Part shown: positions 1 through 9,145 of the stretch, piece after piece
Layout: every line of letters begins with the position of its first letter
Position numbering within the stretch: the stretch's first letter is position 1
Source of the DNA: Microbacterium sp.
GTDB lineage: Bacteria; Actinomycetota; Actinomycetes; Actinomycetales; Microbacteriaceae
Direction of reading: 5' to 3'
Assembly: GCA_003248655.1 (NCBI GenBank)
Contig: QFPM01000007.1
Span: 62,001-126,000, forward strand
DNA length: 64,000 nucleotides
The notes under the pieces: model-generated
Seen by the model: only the letters and a program-made list of their open reading frames with translations
The model's database searches: none
Told to the model about the DNA's origin: nothing
Made by a program: the position numbers and the translations under genes

Positions 1-217
1 CCGCGAGTTCGCCGAGGCTTTCGCCTGCCGCGCGACGATGGTCGATGTCGGCTGCCACGTCAAGGGCGTGGTCGCTCACGTGCAAGAAGGCGTGCACGTC
101 ACCGTCGACGGCGGCGATGCGGTCGAGGTGGGCCTGCGTCGCCTCGACGCTCGACACCTCACCGGCGGCGAGTCGCGCGGCAAGCTCGGCGGCGGTGAGA
201 CGGATGAGCTCGCTCAC
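1..217 (-). CDS. gatA: Asp-tRNA(Asn)/Glu-tRNA(Gln) amidotransferase subunit A, N-terminal part
   Basis: GatA is the amidase subunit of GatCAB, which converts mischarged Glu-tRNA(Gln) and Asp-tRNA(Asn) to the amidated forms in organisms lacking GlnRS or AsnRS. Only the first 72 codons are present; the gene runs off the left edge before the amidase catalytic Ser-Ser-Lys region, so activity cannot be judged. The reading VSELIRLTAAELAARL followed by an EVSSVEATQAHLDRIAAVD stretch is the usual GatA N-terminus. The GTG start at 217 overlaps the gatC stop by 4 bp (GTGA), indicating translational coupling. Identity is supported by the gatC neighbour as well as by sequence. Confidence 0.9.
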   Translation of the reverse strand, partial: MSELIRLTAAELAARLAAGEVSSVEATQAHLDRIAAVDGDVHAFLHVSDHALDVAADIDHRRAAGESLGELA

Positions 218-513
218 TGCTCCTCCCCCAGGATCGCGGTCACCTTGAAGCGGTCTTCCGTGGCATCCGGGGCGTTCTGCAACACCTGCTCGACGGTGAG
301 CATGTCGCCCACCACATCGGGGCGGAACACGTTCTCGAGCGGGATCGGGTGGCTCGTTGCCGGCACGTCGGGAGTCGCGACCTCCGACACCTTCGCGATG
401 TTGTCGACGATGGCCGACAGCTGGCCGGTCAGGCGCTGCACCTCGTCATCGTCGAGTGAGATCCGTGCGAGCACGCCGAGATGACGGACGAGATCAGGGG
501 TGATTTCAGACAC
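214..513 (-). CDS. gatC: Asp-tRNA(Asn)/Glu-tRNA(Gln) amidotransferase subunit C
   Basis: GatC is the small bridging subunit that stabilises the GatA-GatB complex. The 99-residue product shows the family pattern: LVRHLGVLARI near the N-terminus, a central VDNIAKVSEV helix, and the C-terminal FRPDVVGDML segment. Two in-frame GTG codons lie at 516 and 513. The one at 513 is chosen because it sits 6 nt after a TAGACT -10 hexamer, the spacing seen throughout this window, and it gives the standard SEITPD N-terminus. It is the first gene of a gatC-gatA unit reading out of the window, divergent from the acyl-CoA ligase gene. Confidence 0.93.
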   Translation of the reverse strand: MSEITPDLVRHLGVLARISLDDDEVQRLTGQLSAIVDNIAKVSEVATPDVPATSHPIPLENVFRPDVVGDMLTVEQVLQNAPDATEDRFKVTAILGEEQ

Positions 514-519
514 CACGAC

Positions 520-525
520 AGTCTA
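520..525 (-). promoter_or_regulatory. gatC -10 element, leaderless geometry
   Basis: TAGACT on the minus strand, 6 nt before the GTG at 513. Transcription would start at or next to the start codon; no Shine-Dalgarno fits. Confidence 0.6.
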
Positions 526-558
526 GTTGGGTGCCTCAGATGCCCTCGGCGTCGCGAG

Positions 559-564
559 TAGGCT
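559..564 (+). promoter_or_regulatory. acyl-CoA ligase -10 element, leaderless geometry
   Basis: TAGGCT, 7 nt before the GTG at 572. It supports the GTG rather than an ATG 45 bp upstream, which lies before the hexamer. Confidence 0.55.
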
Positions 565-571
565 GTCGGCC

Positions 572-2278
572 GTGACAAAGTTCTCACCGCCGCGACCGTG
601 GACCGAAAGCTACGCCGCCGGAGTTCCCGAAGACCTTGCTCCCGTCGAAGGCAGCCTCGTCGACATCCTCGCCGAGTCTGTGCGCGACTACCCGAACGCT
701 CCCGCCTTGCAGTTCTTCGGCCGCACGACGTCCTACCGCGAACTCATGGATGCCGTGGAGCGCGCGGCCGCAGGCCTGAAGGCACTGGGCGTCGGCAAGG
801 GCGACACGGTCGCGATCGTCCTCCCCAACTGCCCTCAGCACATCGTCGCGTTCTACGCGATCCTGCGCCTGGGCGCGGTCGCGGTCGAGCACAACCCGCT
901 CTACACGGCGCGCGAGCTGCGTAAGCAATTCGAGGATCATGGCGCGAAGACCGCGATCGTCTGGAGCAAGGTCGTCCGCACGGTACAGGACTTTCCCACC
1001 GACCTCGCCGTCACCAACCTCGTGACGGTCGACGTCACGCGAGCGATGCCGGCCTCGCTACGGCTCGCGCTGCGTCTGCCGGTCGCCAAGGCACGCGAGT
1101 CGCGCGCCGCACTGACGGAGCGCACTTCCGGGGCGATCGCGTGGGAGAAGCTTGTCGCGACGCCGCCTCTGCCGGCATCCTTCCCCGGCCCCACAACCGA
1201 CGATCTCGCGATCATCCAGTACACGAGCGGCACGACCGGCACACCGAAGGGCGCGATGCTCACGCACCGCAACCTCCTGTCCAACGCCCGGCAGGCGCAG
1301 GCGTGGACCCCGTCGATCCAGCGCGGCAAGGGCTGCGTCGTCTACGCCGTGTTGCCGATGTTCCACGCGTACGGGCTCACGCTGTGTCTCACCTTCGCGA
1401 TGTCGATGGGCGCACGCCTCGTGCTCTTCCCGCGTTTCGAGCCCGCAATGGTGCTCGAAGTCACCAAGAAGCACCCCGCGACGCTCCTCCCGCTCGTGCC
1501 ACCCATCGCCGACCGGCTACTCCGGGCCGCACAGGAGGCGGGCGTCTCTCTCGCCGGGACCGGGGTGGCGATCTCGGGCGCGATGGCGCTGCCGCACGAG
1601 CTCGTCGTGCCATTCGAGAAGGCCACCGGCGGTTACCTCGTCGAAGGGTATGGCCTTTCGGAGTGCTCGCCCGTGCTCATGGCCAATCCCGTTGCGGAGA
1701 ACCGCAAGCCGGGCACGGTGGGCCTTCCCCTTCCGGGGACCGAATGCCGCGTCGTCGACCCGGACGAACCCACCCGCGACGTTCCCGCCGGTGAGCGGGG
1801 CGAGCTCATCGTCCGCGGACCTCAGCTGTTCCAGGGGTACTTCGGCAAGCCCGAGGCCACCGAGGAAGTGTTCGTCGACGGATGGTTCCGCACGGGCGAC
1901 ATCGTGCAGATCGACGATGAGGGGTTCGTGCGCATCGTCGATCGCATCAAGGAGCTCATCATCACGGGCGGCTTCAACGTCGCACCGACCGAGGTGGAAA
2001 ACGCGCTTCGCCAGCATCCGCACGTCGTGGATGCCGCCGTCGTGGGGCTTCCGAGCGACCACTCCGGCGAAGAGGTCGTCGCCGCCGTGGTCCTCGACCC
2101 CACGGCAACGGATGCCGACACCGACGCCATCCGCGACTACGTGCGCGCGATCCTGACTCCCTACAAGGTGCCGCGCCGCATCTTCGTCGTCGACGAGCTG
2201 CCGAAATCGCTCATCGGCAAGGTGCTGCGTCGCCAGGTCCGCGAGTCGCTGCTCGCACTCACCCAACCCGAGAGCTGA
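572..2278 (+). CDS. long-chain fatty acid--CoA ligase (AMP-binding family)
   Basis: Activates a fatty acid to acyl-adenylate and then acyl-CoA, feeding beta-oxidation or lipid synthesis. The 568-residue product has the adenylate-forming hallmarks in order: P-loop YTSGTTGTPKG near residues 217-227, the VEGYGLSECSPV motif, the WFRTGDIVQIDDEGF motif, the hinge RIKELIITGGFNVAPTEVE, and the C-terminal SLIGKVLRR catalytic lysine. Length and motifs are complete. The GTG start is set by the leaderless -10 hexamer. It stands alone, divergent from gatC and abutting ligA tail to tail with no intervening base. Chain-length preference cannot be told from sequence; a FadD-type role is the simplest reading. 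Confidence 0.9.
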   Translation: MTKFSPPRPWTESYAAGVPEDLAPVEGSLVDILAESVRDYPNAPALQFFGRTTSYRELMDAVERAAAGLKALGVGKGDTVAIVLPNCPQHIVAFYAILRLGAVAVEHNPLYTARELRKQFEDHGAKTAIVWSKVVRTVQDFPTDLAVTNLVTVDVTRAMPASLRLALRLPVAKARESRAALTERTSGAIAWEKLVATPPLPASFPGPTTDDLAIIQYTSGTTGTPKGAMLTHRNLLSNARQAQAWTPSIQRGKGCVVYAVLPMFHAYGLTLCLTFAMSMGARLVLFPRFEPAMVLEVTKKHPATLLPLVPPIADRLLRAAQEAGVSLAGTGVAISGAMALPHELVVPFEKATGGYLVEGYGLSECSPVLMANPVAENRKPGTVGLPLPGTECRVVDPDEPTRDVPAGERGELIVRGPQLFQGYFGKPEATEEVFVDGWFRTGDIVQIDDEGFVRIVDRIKELIITGGFNVAPTEVENALRQHPHVVDAAVVGLPSDHSGEEVVAAVVLDPTATDADTDAIRDYVRAILTPYKVPRRIFVVDELPKSLIGKVLRRQVRESLLALTQPES

Positions 2279-4651
2279 TCAGCCGGCATCCGGAGCAACC
2301 GCGTCGAGCGCGGCAGGACCCTGCTCGACGAGGATGCGGAACTGCGCGGCGTCGATGATCCGGATGCCGAGCTCTTCCGCCTTCGTGAGCTTCGACCCGG
2401 CCCCGGGGCCCGCGGCGACGAAGTCGGTCTTCTTCGAGACGCTGGATGCCGCTTTGCCTCCCGCCGCGATGATCGCCTCCAGCGCCCCCTCGCGGGTGTA
2501 GCCCTCGAGCGAACCGGTCGCCACAACGGTGAGTCCGTCGAGCACTCCGCCTGCTGCGGCCGCGGCTCCGGGCCCGGGGTGCCCGGGAATCTCGAGCCGT
2601 GCGCCGGCGGCCTGCCAGCGGTGCACGATCTCCTGATGCCAGTCCACGGCGAACCACTCGATCAGCGAATCGGCGATGATGCCGCCGACGCCTTCGACGG
2701 CGGCCAGCTCATCACGGGATGCACCGCGGATAGCGTCGAGTGAGCCGAACCACTGCGCGAGGGCGCGGGCGGCGACGGGCCCGACATGGCGGATGCTCAG
2801 CGCCACCAGGAAGCGCCACAGGTCCTTCGTCTTGGCCTTCTCGAGCTCGTCGAGGAGCTTCAGTGCGGCCTCCGACGGCAGCACCTCGCGGTGATCCTTG
2901 CGGATGCCCGCGCGCCGCCGCTCGGCGGCGTCGAGGTGCTCCGTTCCGGGCGGGTAGGTCGCCGCCCCGAGCTTCTGGAAGGGCGTCCGCCGCACATAAT
3001 CGCCCGTGTCGGCATCGACCTTTCGCTCGCCGGTCTCGGCGTCGCGGACCACCACTTCGATCGGCACGAGGTCGTCGAGAGTCAGCTCGAACAGCGCCGC
3101 CTCGGTCACGAGCGGCGGCGTGACCGGCAGGTCGGGCTGGGTGAGCGCCGCGGCCGTCACCTCGCCGAGAACCTCGATGTCGAGCGCACCACGCGAACCG
3201 ATGTGCTCGACGCGCCCGCGCACCTGCGCGGGGCACGACCGCGCGTTCGGGCAGCGCAGGTCGACGTCGCCCTCCTTCATGGGCCGAAGCGTCGTGCCGC
3301 ACTCGGGGCAGTCGGTCGGCATGACGAACGCCCGCTCGGTGCCGTCGCGCAGCTCGACGACGGGGCCGAGCACCTCGGGGATGACATCGCCCGCCTTGCG
3401 CAGCACGACGGTGTCGCCGATGAGCACGCCCTTCGCCTTCACGACATCCTGGTTGTGCAGCGTCGCCTGGCGCACCACTGATCCCGCGACCCGCGCCGGC
3501 TCCATGACGGCGAACGGCGTCGCCCGACCGGTGCGTCCGACCGAGACGACGATGTCGAGGAGCTTCGTGTTGACCTGCTCGGGGGGGTACTTGTAGGCGA
3601 TCGCCCATCGAGGAGCGCGGCTGGTCGCCCCCAGCTCGTCGTGGAGAGCAAGCTCATCGACCTTCACGACGACGCCGTCGATCTCGTGCTCGACGTCGTG
3701 GCGGTGCTCGCCGTAGTGCGCGACGAAGTCGACGACCCCCGGGACGTCGTCCGCCGTCCGGAAGTACGGGCTCGTCGGCAGTCCCCACCCCGCGAGCAGC
3801 GCGTAGATCTCGCTCTGCGAGGACACCGGGGGCGCCGGCCACGCACCGATTCCGTGGACGTAGAGCCGCAACGACTTCAGGCGAGCACGGCCCGCTTCGA
3901 GCTCGAGCCCCGACTTCTTGTCGAGCTGCTGGCGGAGTCCCCCGCTCGCCGCGTTGCGCGGGTTCGCGAAGGCGGGAAAGCGCCGCGCGGCACTGCGCGC
4001 CAGCTTCTCTTCGTCGCCGCCCCGCTCGAGTCCTTCGGCCAGCACCCGCTCGCGCAGGGTCGCCTGCAGAGCGTTCAGCTCATCGAATGCCGCAACCGGA
4101 ATATAGACCTCGCCGCGCACTTCGACCAGCGGTGGATGTCCGTCACCGCTGAGCCGTGTCGGCACTCCGAGGACCTGCACGGCGTTGACCGTCACGTCCT
4201 CGCCGACGCGGCCATCTCCCCGCGTCGCGGCAGACACGAGCACACCGTTCTCGTATCGAAGGTTGATCGCGAGCCCGTCGATCTTCAGTTCGAGCAGCCA
4301 CCGCACCTCGCGCCCCGCAGCTGCCTTCGTCTTGGCGCACCACTCCCGCAGCTCGTCAAGGCTGAAGACGTTGTCAAGACTCAGCATGCGCTCCGCATGC
4401 TCGACGGGCGCGAACATCGTGCTCTCCGCCGCGCCGACGCTGAGGGTCGGCGAGTCCTGCCCCTGGACCTCGGGAAACGCTCGTTCGAGGCGCTCGAGTC
4501 GGTGCATCCAGCCGTCGTACGTGGCATCGTCGACGAGCTCGGCATCGCGGCCGTAATACGCGTCACGCGCCCCCACGATCAGCTCGATGAGGCGCTCTGA
4601 CTCCGCCCGTGCGTCGTCGAGGGTCGTCGGCAGGGCGTCGGAATCGGTCAC
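2279..4651 (-). CDS. ligA: NAD-dependent DNA ligase LigA
   Basis: Seals nicks in duplex DNA during replication and repair using NAD+. The 790-residue protein carries the adenylation domain with the lysine motif ELKIDG (K123), the RGDG motif, an OB fold, a four-cysteine zinc finger (CPEC...CPNARSCPAQ), helix-hairpin-helix repeats and a C-terminal BRCT domain of about 80 residues. It is longer than the roughly 670 residues of E. coli LigA; much of the excess is a 70-residue insertion after the zinc finger. The GTG start at 4651 is chosen because a TACACT hexamer ends 6 nt upstream. The stop abuts the acyl-CoA ligase stop. Confidence 0.96.
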   Translation of the reverse strand: MTDSDALPTTLDDARAESERLIELIVGARDAYYGRDAELVDDATYDGWMHRLERLERAFPEVQGQDSPTLSVGAAESTMFAPVEHAERMLSLDNVFSLDELREWCAKTKAAAGREVRWLLELKIDGLAINLRYENGVLVSAATRGDGRVGEDVTVNAVQVLGVPTRLSGDGHPPLVEVRGEVYIPVAAFDELNALQATLRERVLAEGLERGGDEEKLARSAARRFPAFANPRNAASGGLRQQLDKKSGLELEAGRARLKSLRLYVHGIGAWPAPPVSSQSEIYALLAGWGLPTSPYFRTADDVPGVVDFVAHYGEHRHDVEHEIDGVVVKVDELALHDELGATSRAPRWAIAYKYPPEQVNTKLLDIVVSVGRTGRATPFAVMEPARVAGSVVRQATLHNQDVVKAKGVLIGDTVVLRKAGDVIPEVLGPVVELRDGTERAFVMPTDCPECGTTLRPMKEGDVDLRCPNARSCPAQVRGRVEHIGSRGALDIEVLGEVTAAALTQPDLPVTPPLVTEAALFELTLDDLVPIEVVVRDAETGERKVDADTGDYVRRTPFQKLGAATYPPGTEHLDAAERRRAGIRKDHREVLPSEAALKLLDELEKAKTKDLWRFLVALSIRHVGPVAARALAQWFGSLDAIRGASRDELAAVEGVGGIIADSLIEWFAVDWHQEIVHRWQAAGARLEIPGHPGPGAAAAAGGVLDGLTVVATGSLEGYTREGALEAIIAAGGKAASSVSKKTDFVAAGPGAGSKLTKAEELGIRIIDAAQFRILVEQGPAALDAVAPDAG

Positions 4652-4657
4652 CCGGCC

Positions 4658-4663
4658 AGTGTA
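4658..4663 (-). promoter_or_regulatory. ligA -10 element, leaderless geometry
   Basis: TACACT, 6 nt before the ligA GTG, in the 62-bp gap between mnmA and ligA. Confidence 0.6.
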
Positions 4664-4713
4664 GGCGGCGGCTCCGACATCGGCAGGGCGGTCGACGACG
4701 GCATCCGTCACGC

Positions 4714-5811
4714 TCAGACGGGCGTGGGAACCGCCGACACCGTCCGGTCGATCGTGAACTGGCCGAGCACGCGCGTGCCGTCGTACAGCACCGCCGTCTG
4801 GCCGGGAGCGACGCCGTCGAAGGGAACGTCCGGCCTTACCGTGACCTCGCCCGCCGTGATCGTCGCCTGCGCCGACACGGGCTCAGCGTGCGCGCGGATC
4901 TGCACGTGGCACGCGATGTCGCCGGATGCCGGCGCGCGGCCCGCCCACGTGAACCGCTCCCCCGCGATCTCCGCGGTCGCGAGGGCTTCCTTCGGTCCGA
5001 CGACGACGGTGTTCGAGACGGGACGCACTTCGAGCACGAATCGGGGCTTCCCGTCAGCGGCGGGCACACCGAGTGAGAGTCCGCGCCGCTGGCCGACGGT
5101 GAACGCGTGGGCTCCCTCGTGACGTCCGACGACGGCCCCCTCGCGGTCGACGACATCGCCCGGGGTGGCACCGACCCGCTCGGCAAGCCAGCCGCGGGTG
5201 TCGCCGTCGGGGATGAAGCAAATGTCGTGACTGTCCGGCTTCTGGGCCACGGTCAGCCCACGTGCGGCTGCCTCCGCCCGCACGACCGCCTTCGACGGCG
5301 TCGATCCCAGCGGAAAATAGGCGTGCGCGAGCTGCTCGGCCGAGAGCACGCCGAGCACGTACGACTGGTCCTTCGCCTCGTCGCTCGCGCGGTGAAGCTC
5401 GCGCCCCTCGGGCCCGTCGACGAGCGTCGCATAGTGTCCCGTGCACACGGCGTCGAAGCCGAGCTCGAGAGCGCGCTCGAGGAGAGCCGCGAACTTGATC
5501 TTCTCGTTGCAGCGCATGCAGGGGTTCGGGGTGCGGCCGGCCTCGTACTCCGACACGAAGTCGGCGATCACGTCGTCGCGGAAGCGCTCGGAGAAGTCCC
5601 ACACATAGAACGGGATGCCGAGCCTGTCGGCCGCGCGCCGGGCATCCATCGCATCCTCGATCGTGCAACACCCGCGGCTGCCGGTGCGTAGCGTCCCGCC
5701 CGCGCGCGAGAGCGCGAGGTGCACGCCGACGACGTCGTGCCCCGCCTCGACGGCCCGCGCGGCCGCGACGGCGGAGTCGACGCCGCCGCTCATCGCCGCC
5801 AGAATCCGCAT
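4714..5811 (-). CDS. mnmA: tRNA-specific 2-thiouridylase MnmA
   Basis: Installs the 2-thio group on wobble uridine 34 of tRNA(Lys), tRNA(Glu) and tRNA(Gln). The 365-residue product opens with the ATP PP-loop SGGVDSAV (residues 8-15), has the first catalytic cysteine in NPCMRCNEK (C98) and the persulfide cysteine in HDICFIPDGD (C199), followed by the C-terminal beta-barrel. It lies directly downstream of a cysteine desulfurase gene, the likely sulfur donor. It can also be transcribed alone: its -10 hexamer overlaps the stop codon of that upstream gene. All key residues are present. Confidence 0.96.
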   Translation of the reverse strand: MRILAAMSGGVDSAVAAARAVEAGHDVVGVHLALSRAGGTLRTGSRGCCTIEDAMDARRAADRLGIPFYVWDFSERFRDDVIADFVSEYEAGRTPNPCMRCNEKIKFAALLERALELGFDAVCTGHYATLVDGPEGRELHRASDEAKDQSYVLGVLSAEQLAHAYFPLGSTPSKAVVRAEAAARGLTVAQKPDSHDICFIPDGDTRGWLAERVGATPGDVVDREGAVVGRHEGAHAFTVGQRRGLSLGVPAADGKPRFVLEVRPVSNTVVVGPKEALATAEIAGERFTWAGRAPASGDIACHVQIRAHAEPVSAQATITAGEVTVRPDVPFDGVAPGQTAVLYDGTRVLGQFTIDRTVSAVPTPV

Positions 5812-5817
5812 CGTTCC

Positions 5818-5823
5818 AGTCTA
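5818..5823 (-). promoter_or_regulatory. mnmA -10 element overlapping the upstream stop codon
   Basis: TAGACT, 6 nt before the mnmA ATG. Its first three bases are the TAG stop codon of the cysteine desulfurase gene. Confidence 0.55.
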
Positions 5824-6993
5824 GGAGAGCGAGGCGGGACCCGCTCCGGATGCCCGCGCATATGCCTCGGGCAGGGCCGCCAGGACGGCCTCGACATCGG
5901 CATCGGTCGAGGTGCGACCGAGGGTCATTCGGAGCACCGATCGCGCCTCACGCTCCGAGCGACCGAGCGCCATCACGACGTGCGAGGGCTCCGCGACCCC
6001 CGCCTGACACGCCGACCCGGTCGACACGGCGATCCCCGACTGGTCGAGCAGGAACAGGAGCGACTCCCCCGCCGCACCCGGGAAGAGGACGTGCACGTTC
6101 CCCGGCACTCGCTCGGCCGGGTCGCCCAGTAGCTCGGCGGACGGGATCGCCCGTCGGATGCCGGCGATGAGACGCGCACCCAGGCCGCGCAGGCGCTCGG
6201 CTTCCGCGGGCAGTTCTGCCACGGCCTCATCCAGCGCCGCAGCAAGCGCTGCCGCGCCCGCCACATCGGGCGTCCCCGAGCGGAGCCCGCGCTGCTGACC
6301 GCCGCCGTGAAGCACCGGCGTCGGTGTCGCGTGGCGCGAGACGATGAGCGCGCCCGCACCACCCGGGGCCCCGAACTTGTGCCCCGAGAGGCTCAGCGCG
6401 ACAAGCCCCGTCGCGCCGGTCGCCGCGCCCCGCCACCGGGCAAACGTGACCGGCAGGTGCCCGACGGCGCCCACCGCGTCGAGGTGCAACGGCACGCCCG
6501 CCTCCGCCGCCGCGGCCGCGAGTGCGCCGGCATCCTGCACGGTACCGACTTCGTTGTTCACGACGAGTGCGGTGGCGAGGGCCGCGCCCGGCAGCGCGTC
6601 GGCGAAGCCGGCGGCCGAGATCCGCGCCCGCTCGTCGAGCGCGACCGGACGCACGACAGCGCCCTGCGTCGCGAGCCACGTCACCGAGTCGAGCGTCGCG
6701 TGATGCTCGCCGTCTGGCAGCACGACGGCATCCGTGCCGTCCGTCCTCGACCACCACAGTCCCTTGAGCGCGAGATTGACCGACTCGGTGCCGCCACCCG
6801 TGAAGACGACCTCGATGGGTTCGCAGTCGAGCAGCGCGGCGATCCGCTCGCGCGACTCCTCGAGGACCCGGCGCGCGGCCTGGCCCGCCCCGTGGATCGA
6901 CGAGGCGTTTCCGACGTCAACGGATGCCCGGAGCCACGCGTCGCGGGCGACATCTCGCACGGGGGTCGTCGCGGCGTGATCCAGGTACACCAT
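5821..6993 (-). CDS. cysteine desulfurase (NifS/IscS family)
   Basis: PLP-dependent enzyme that takes sulfur from cysteine as an enzyme-bound persulfide for tRNA thiolation or Fe-S assembly. The 390-residue product shows YLDHAATTP at the N-terminus, the NNEVGTVQD segment, the PLP lysine in LSGHKFGAPGG and the persulfide cysteine in STGSACQAG. The ATG at 6993 has a good Shine-Dalgarno (GGGAGGG, 3 nt upstream) and gives the normal start; the open frame beyond it has no family similarity. Its position immediately before mnmA suggests it supplies sulfur to MnmA; no scaffold gene is nearby. Confidence 0.93.
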   Translation of the reverse strand: MVYLDHAATTPVRDVARDAWLRASVDVGNASSIHGAGQAARRVLEESRERIAALLDCEPIEVVFTGGGTESVNLALKGLWWSRTDGTDAVVLPDGEHHATLDSVTWLATQGAVVRPVALDERARISAAGFADALPGAALATALVVNNEVGTVQDAGALAAAAAEAGVPLHLDAVGAVGHLPVTFARWRGAATGATGLVALSLSGHKFGAPGGAGALIVSRHATPTPVLHGGGQQRGLRSGTPDVAGAAALAAALDEAVAELPAEAERLRGLGARLIAGIRRAIPSAELLGDPAERVPGNVHVLFPGAAGESLLFLLDQSGIAVSTGSACQAGVAEPSHVVMALGRSEREARSVLRMTLGRTSTDADVEAVLAALPEAYARASGAGPASLS

Positions 6994-7035
6994 GTCGCCC
7001 TCCCCGCGTGTGACGTGCCGGACACACGGCCTTAC

Positions 7036-7041
7036 TACTGT
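7036..7041 (+). promoter_or_regulatory. glgX -10 element, leaderless geometry
   Basis: TACTGT, 7 nt before the glgX ATG at 7049, in the 55-bp gap to the divergent cysteine desulfurase gene. Confidence 0.55.
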
Positions 7042-7048
7042 AGAACGC

Positions 7049-9124
7049 ATGGCGATCCCCGAGCCGCTCCCGCGACCGTCCCTGCTCGACTCGGCATACG
7101 ACCGCCTCGGCGTCACCGTGGGACCGGACGGCGGCACGCTGCGCGTCTGGTCGGGGACGGCATCATCGGTCGAACTCGTCCTGTTCGACGCGACCGACCT
7201 CGACTGGATCACCGACATCGTGCCGCTCGCGCCCGTCGGCGGCGGGGTGTGGGAGGGCACGCACGCACACCTGCGCGTCGGCGCGCGCTACGCGCTGCGC
7301 GTCGACGGTCCGGCGGCGCCCCGCAACACGTTCAACCCCGAGACGCTGTTGCTTGATCCCTACGGCCGTGGGCTCGACCCCGTCCGCACGGGGCAATGGC
7401 GCAGCGCCGTCGTGGACGGATCGTATGACTGGCAGGGTGTCGAGCGTCCGCGAACGCCGCTCGATCGGACGGTCATCTACGAGGCGCACGTCAAGGGGCT
7501 CAGCAAGCGCCACCCCGGCATCCCGCCCGCTCTCCACGGCACGTACGCGGGCCTCGGGCATCCGGCGATGCTTGAGCACCTAACGTCCCTCGGCGTCACG
7601 GCGGTCGAGCTCCTCCCGATCCACGCGTTCGAGTCCGAGCCGCGGCTGCGCGGTCAGGGCCTGACGAACTACTGGGGCTACAACACGCTGAACTTCTTCA
7701 CGCCGCACGGCGCCTATGCGACGGCCGAGGCGCGCGCGGCCGGACCGGACGCGATCCTTCGCGAGCTGAAGGATGCCGTGCGCACGCTCCACGCGGCGGG
7801 CATCGAGGTGCTGCTCGACGTCGTGTACAACCACACGTCCGAGCTCGGAATCGGCGGCCCGCGCACGAGCTTTCGAGGCATCGACAACAGTGGCTACTAC
7901 CGCCAGAGCGACGACGGCGTCTACATCGACGTGACGGGATGCGGCAACTCGCTCGACACCTCGGTGGATGCCCCCGCCCGCCTCGTGCTCGACTCGCTGC
8001 GCTACTGGGCCAACGAAGTGCGCGTCGACGGATTCCGCTTCGACCTCGCACCCGTGCTCGGACGGAACGCGAATCACGAGTTCACCCCCGACCACCCTCT
8101 GCTCCGCGCGATCGTCGACGACCCTCAGCTGCAGGGGATCAAGATGATCGCCGAGCCGTGGGATGTCGGGATGGGCGGCTGGCAGACGGGGTCGTTCGGT
8201 CTCGGGTGGAGCGAGTGGAATGACCGCTACCGCGACCGGGTGCGCAACTTCTGGCTCAGCGACGTCGACTACGCGCGGCGCGCGGCGACCCCGCCCGTGG
8301 GTGTGGGGGGCTTCGCGACCCGGCTCGCGGGCTCGTCGAACACGTTCAGCGAAGAGCGCGGGCCGCTCGCGAGCGTCAACTTCGTCACGGCGCACGACGG
8401 CTTCACGCTTCGCGATCTCGTCTCGTACGACGTCAAGCACAACCTCGGCAACGGCGAGCAGAACCGCGACGGCGCCGACACGAACCGGTCGTTCAATCAC
8501 GGTGCGGAGGGTTCGACCGACGACCCCGGCATCCTCGCGACGCGCCGGAAGGCCATGCGGAACCTCCTGGGAACGCTCCTGCTGTCGGCTGGCGTGCCGA
8601 TGCTGACGGCGGGCGACGAGTTCGGCCGCTCGCAGCGCGGCAACAACAACGCCTACTGCCACGATTCGCCCCTCACGTGGTTCGACTGGCAGCACGCGCC
8701 GTGGCAGGAGGACCTGTTCGCCCACGTGCAGCGCCTGGTCCAGCTGCGGCGCGAGAACCCGGCGCTGCGTCCGATCCGGTTCGCACACGAGGTGGAGACC
8801 GTGCCGAGCGCATCGGTCATCGATTGGTATGACGAGCACGGCGAGACGATGTCGCACGCGCGCTGGACCGACCCCTCGCACCGGACGCTCCAGTACGACG
8901 CGCAGTCAACGCCCGAAGTCGAGGAGCCGAACCGCATTCTGCTCGTGATCCACGGCAACGAACGACCCATCGATGTGACGCTTCCCCGCATCGAGGGTGT
9001 CGCGCAGTTCACGTCGCTCTGGTCGAGCATCCCCGATCACCCCGACGATTCCCGACCCGTCTACTCCCCCGGCGACACCATCACGTTCCCCGGCACGGCG
9101 CTGCACCTGTTCCGCGCGGACTGA
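7049..9124 (+). CDS. glgX: glycogen debranching enzyme GlgX (isoamylase-type, GH13)
   Basis: Hydrolyses alpha-1,6 branches in glycogen, releasing malto-oligosaccharides. The 691-residue protein has an N-terminal carbohydrate-binding domain (residues about 10-150) and a GH13 barrel with conserved regions in order: LLDVVYNHT, the nucleophile in GFRFDLAP (D332), the acid/base in MIAEPWDVG (E369) and the third acid in TAHDGF (D450). Length is normal. First gene of a glgX-glgE-glgB run: debranching here, maltosyl transfer and branching downstream. The ATG at 7049 is chosen from the upstream TACTGT; an earlier in-frame start would lie before that hexamer. Confidence 0.95.
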   Translation: MAIPEPLPRPSLLDSAYDRLGVTVGPDGGTLRVWSGTASSVELVLFDATDLDWITDIVPLAPVGGGVWEGTHAHLRVGARYALRVDGPAAPRNTFNPETLLLDPYGRGLDPVRTGQWRSAVVDGSYDWQGVERPRTPLDRTVIYEAHVKGLSKRHPGIPPALHGTYAGLGHPAMLEHLTSLGVTAVELLPIHAFESEPRLRGQGLTNYWGYNTLNFFTPHGAYATAEARAAGPDAILRELKDAVRTLHAAGIEVLLDVVYNHTSELGIGGPRTSFRGIDNSGYYRQSDDGVYIDVTGCGNSLDTSVDAPARLVLDSLRYWANEVRVDGFRFDLAPVLGRNANHEFTPDHPLLRAIVDDPQLQGIKMIAEPWDVGMGGWQTGSFGLGWSEWNDRYRDRVRNFWLSDVDYARRAATPPVGVGGFATRLAGSSNTFSEERGPLASVNFVTAHDGFTLRDLVSYDVKHNLGNGEQNRDGADTNRSFNHGAEGSTDDPGILATRRKAMRNLLGTLLLSAGVPMLTAGDEFGRSQRGNNNAYCHDSPLTWFDWQHAPWQEDLFAHVQRLVQLRRENPALRPIRFAHEVETVPSASVIDWYDEHGETMSHARWTDPSHRTLQYDAQSTPEVEEPNRILLVIHGNERPIDVTLPRIEGVAQFTSLWSSIPDHPDDSRPVYSPGDTITFPGTALHLFRAD

Positions 9125-9133
9125 GGACGGCGG

Positions 9134-9139
9134 TAGGTT
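9134..9139 (+). promoter_or_regulatory. glgE -10 element, leaderless geometry
   Basis: TAGGTT, 6 nt before the glgE GTG, in the 21-bp gap after glgX. It implies glgE-glgB can be transcribed without glgX. Confidence 0.5.
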
Positions 9140-9145
9140 CGAGTC

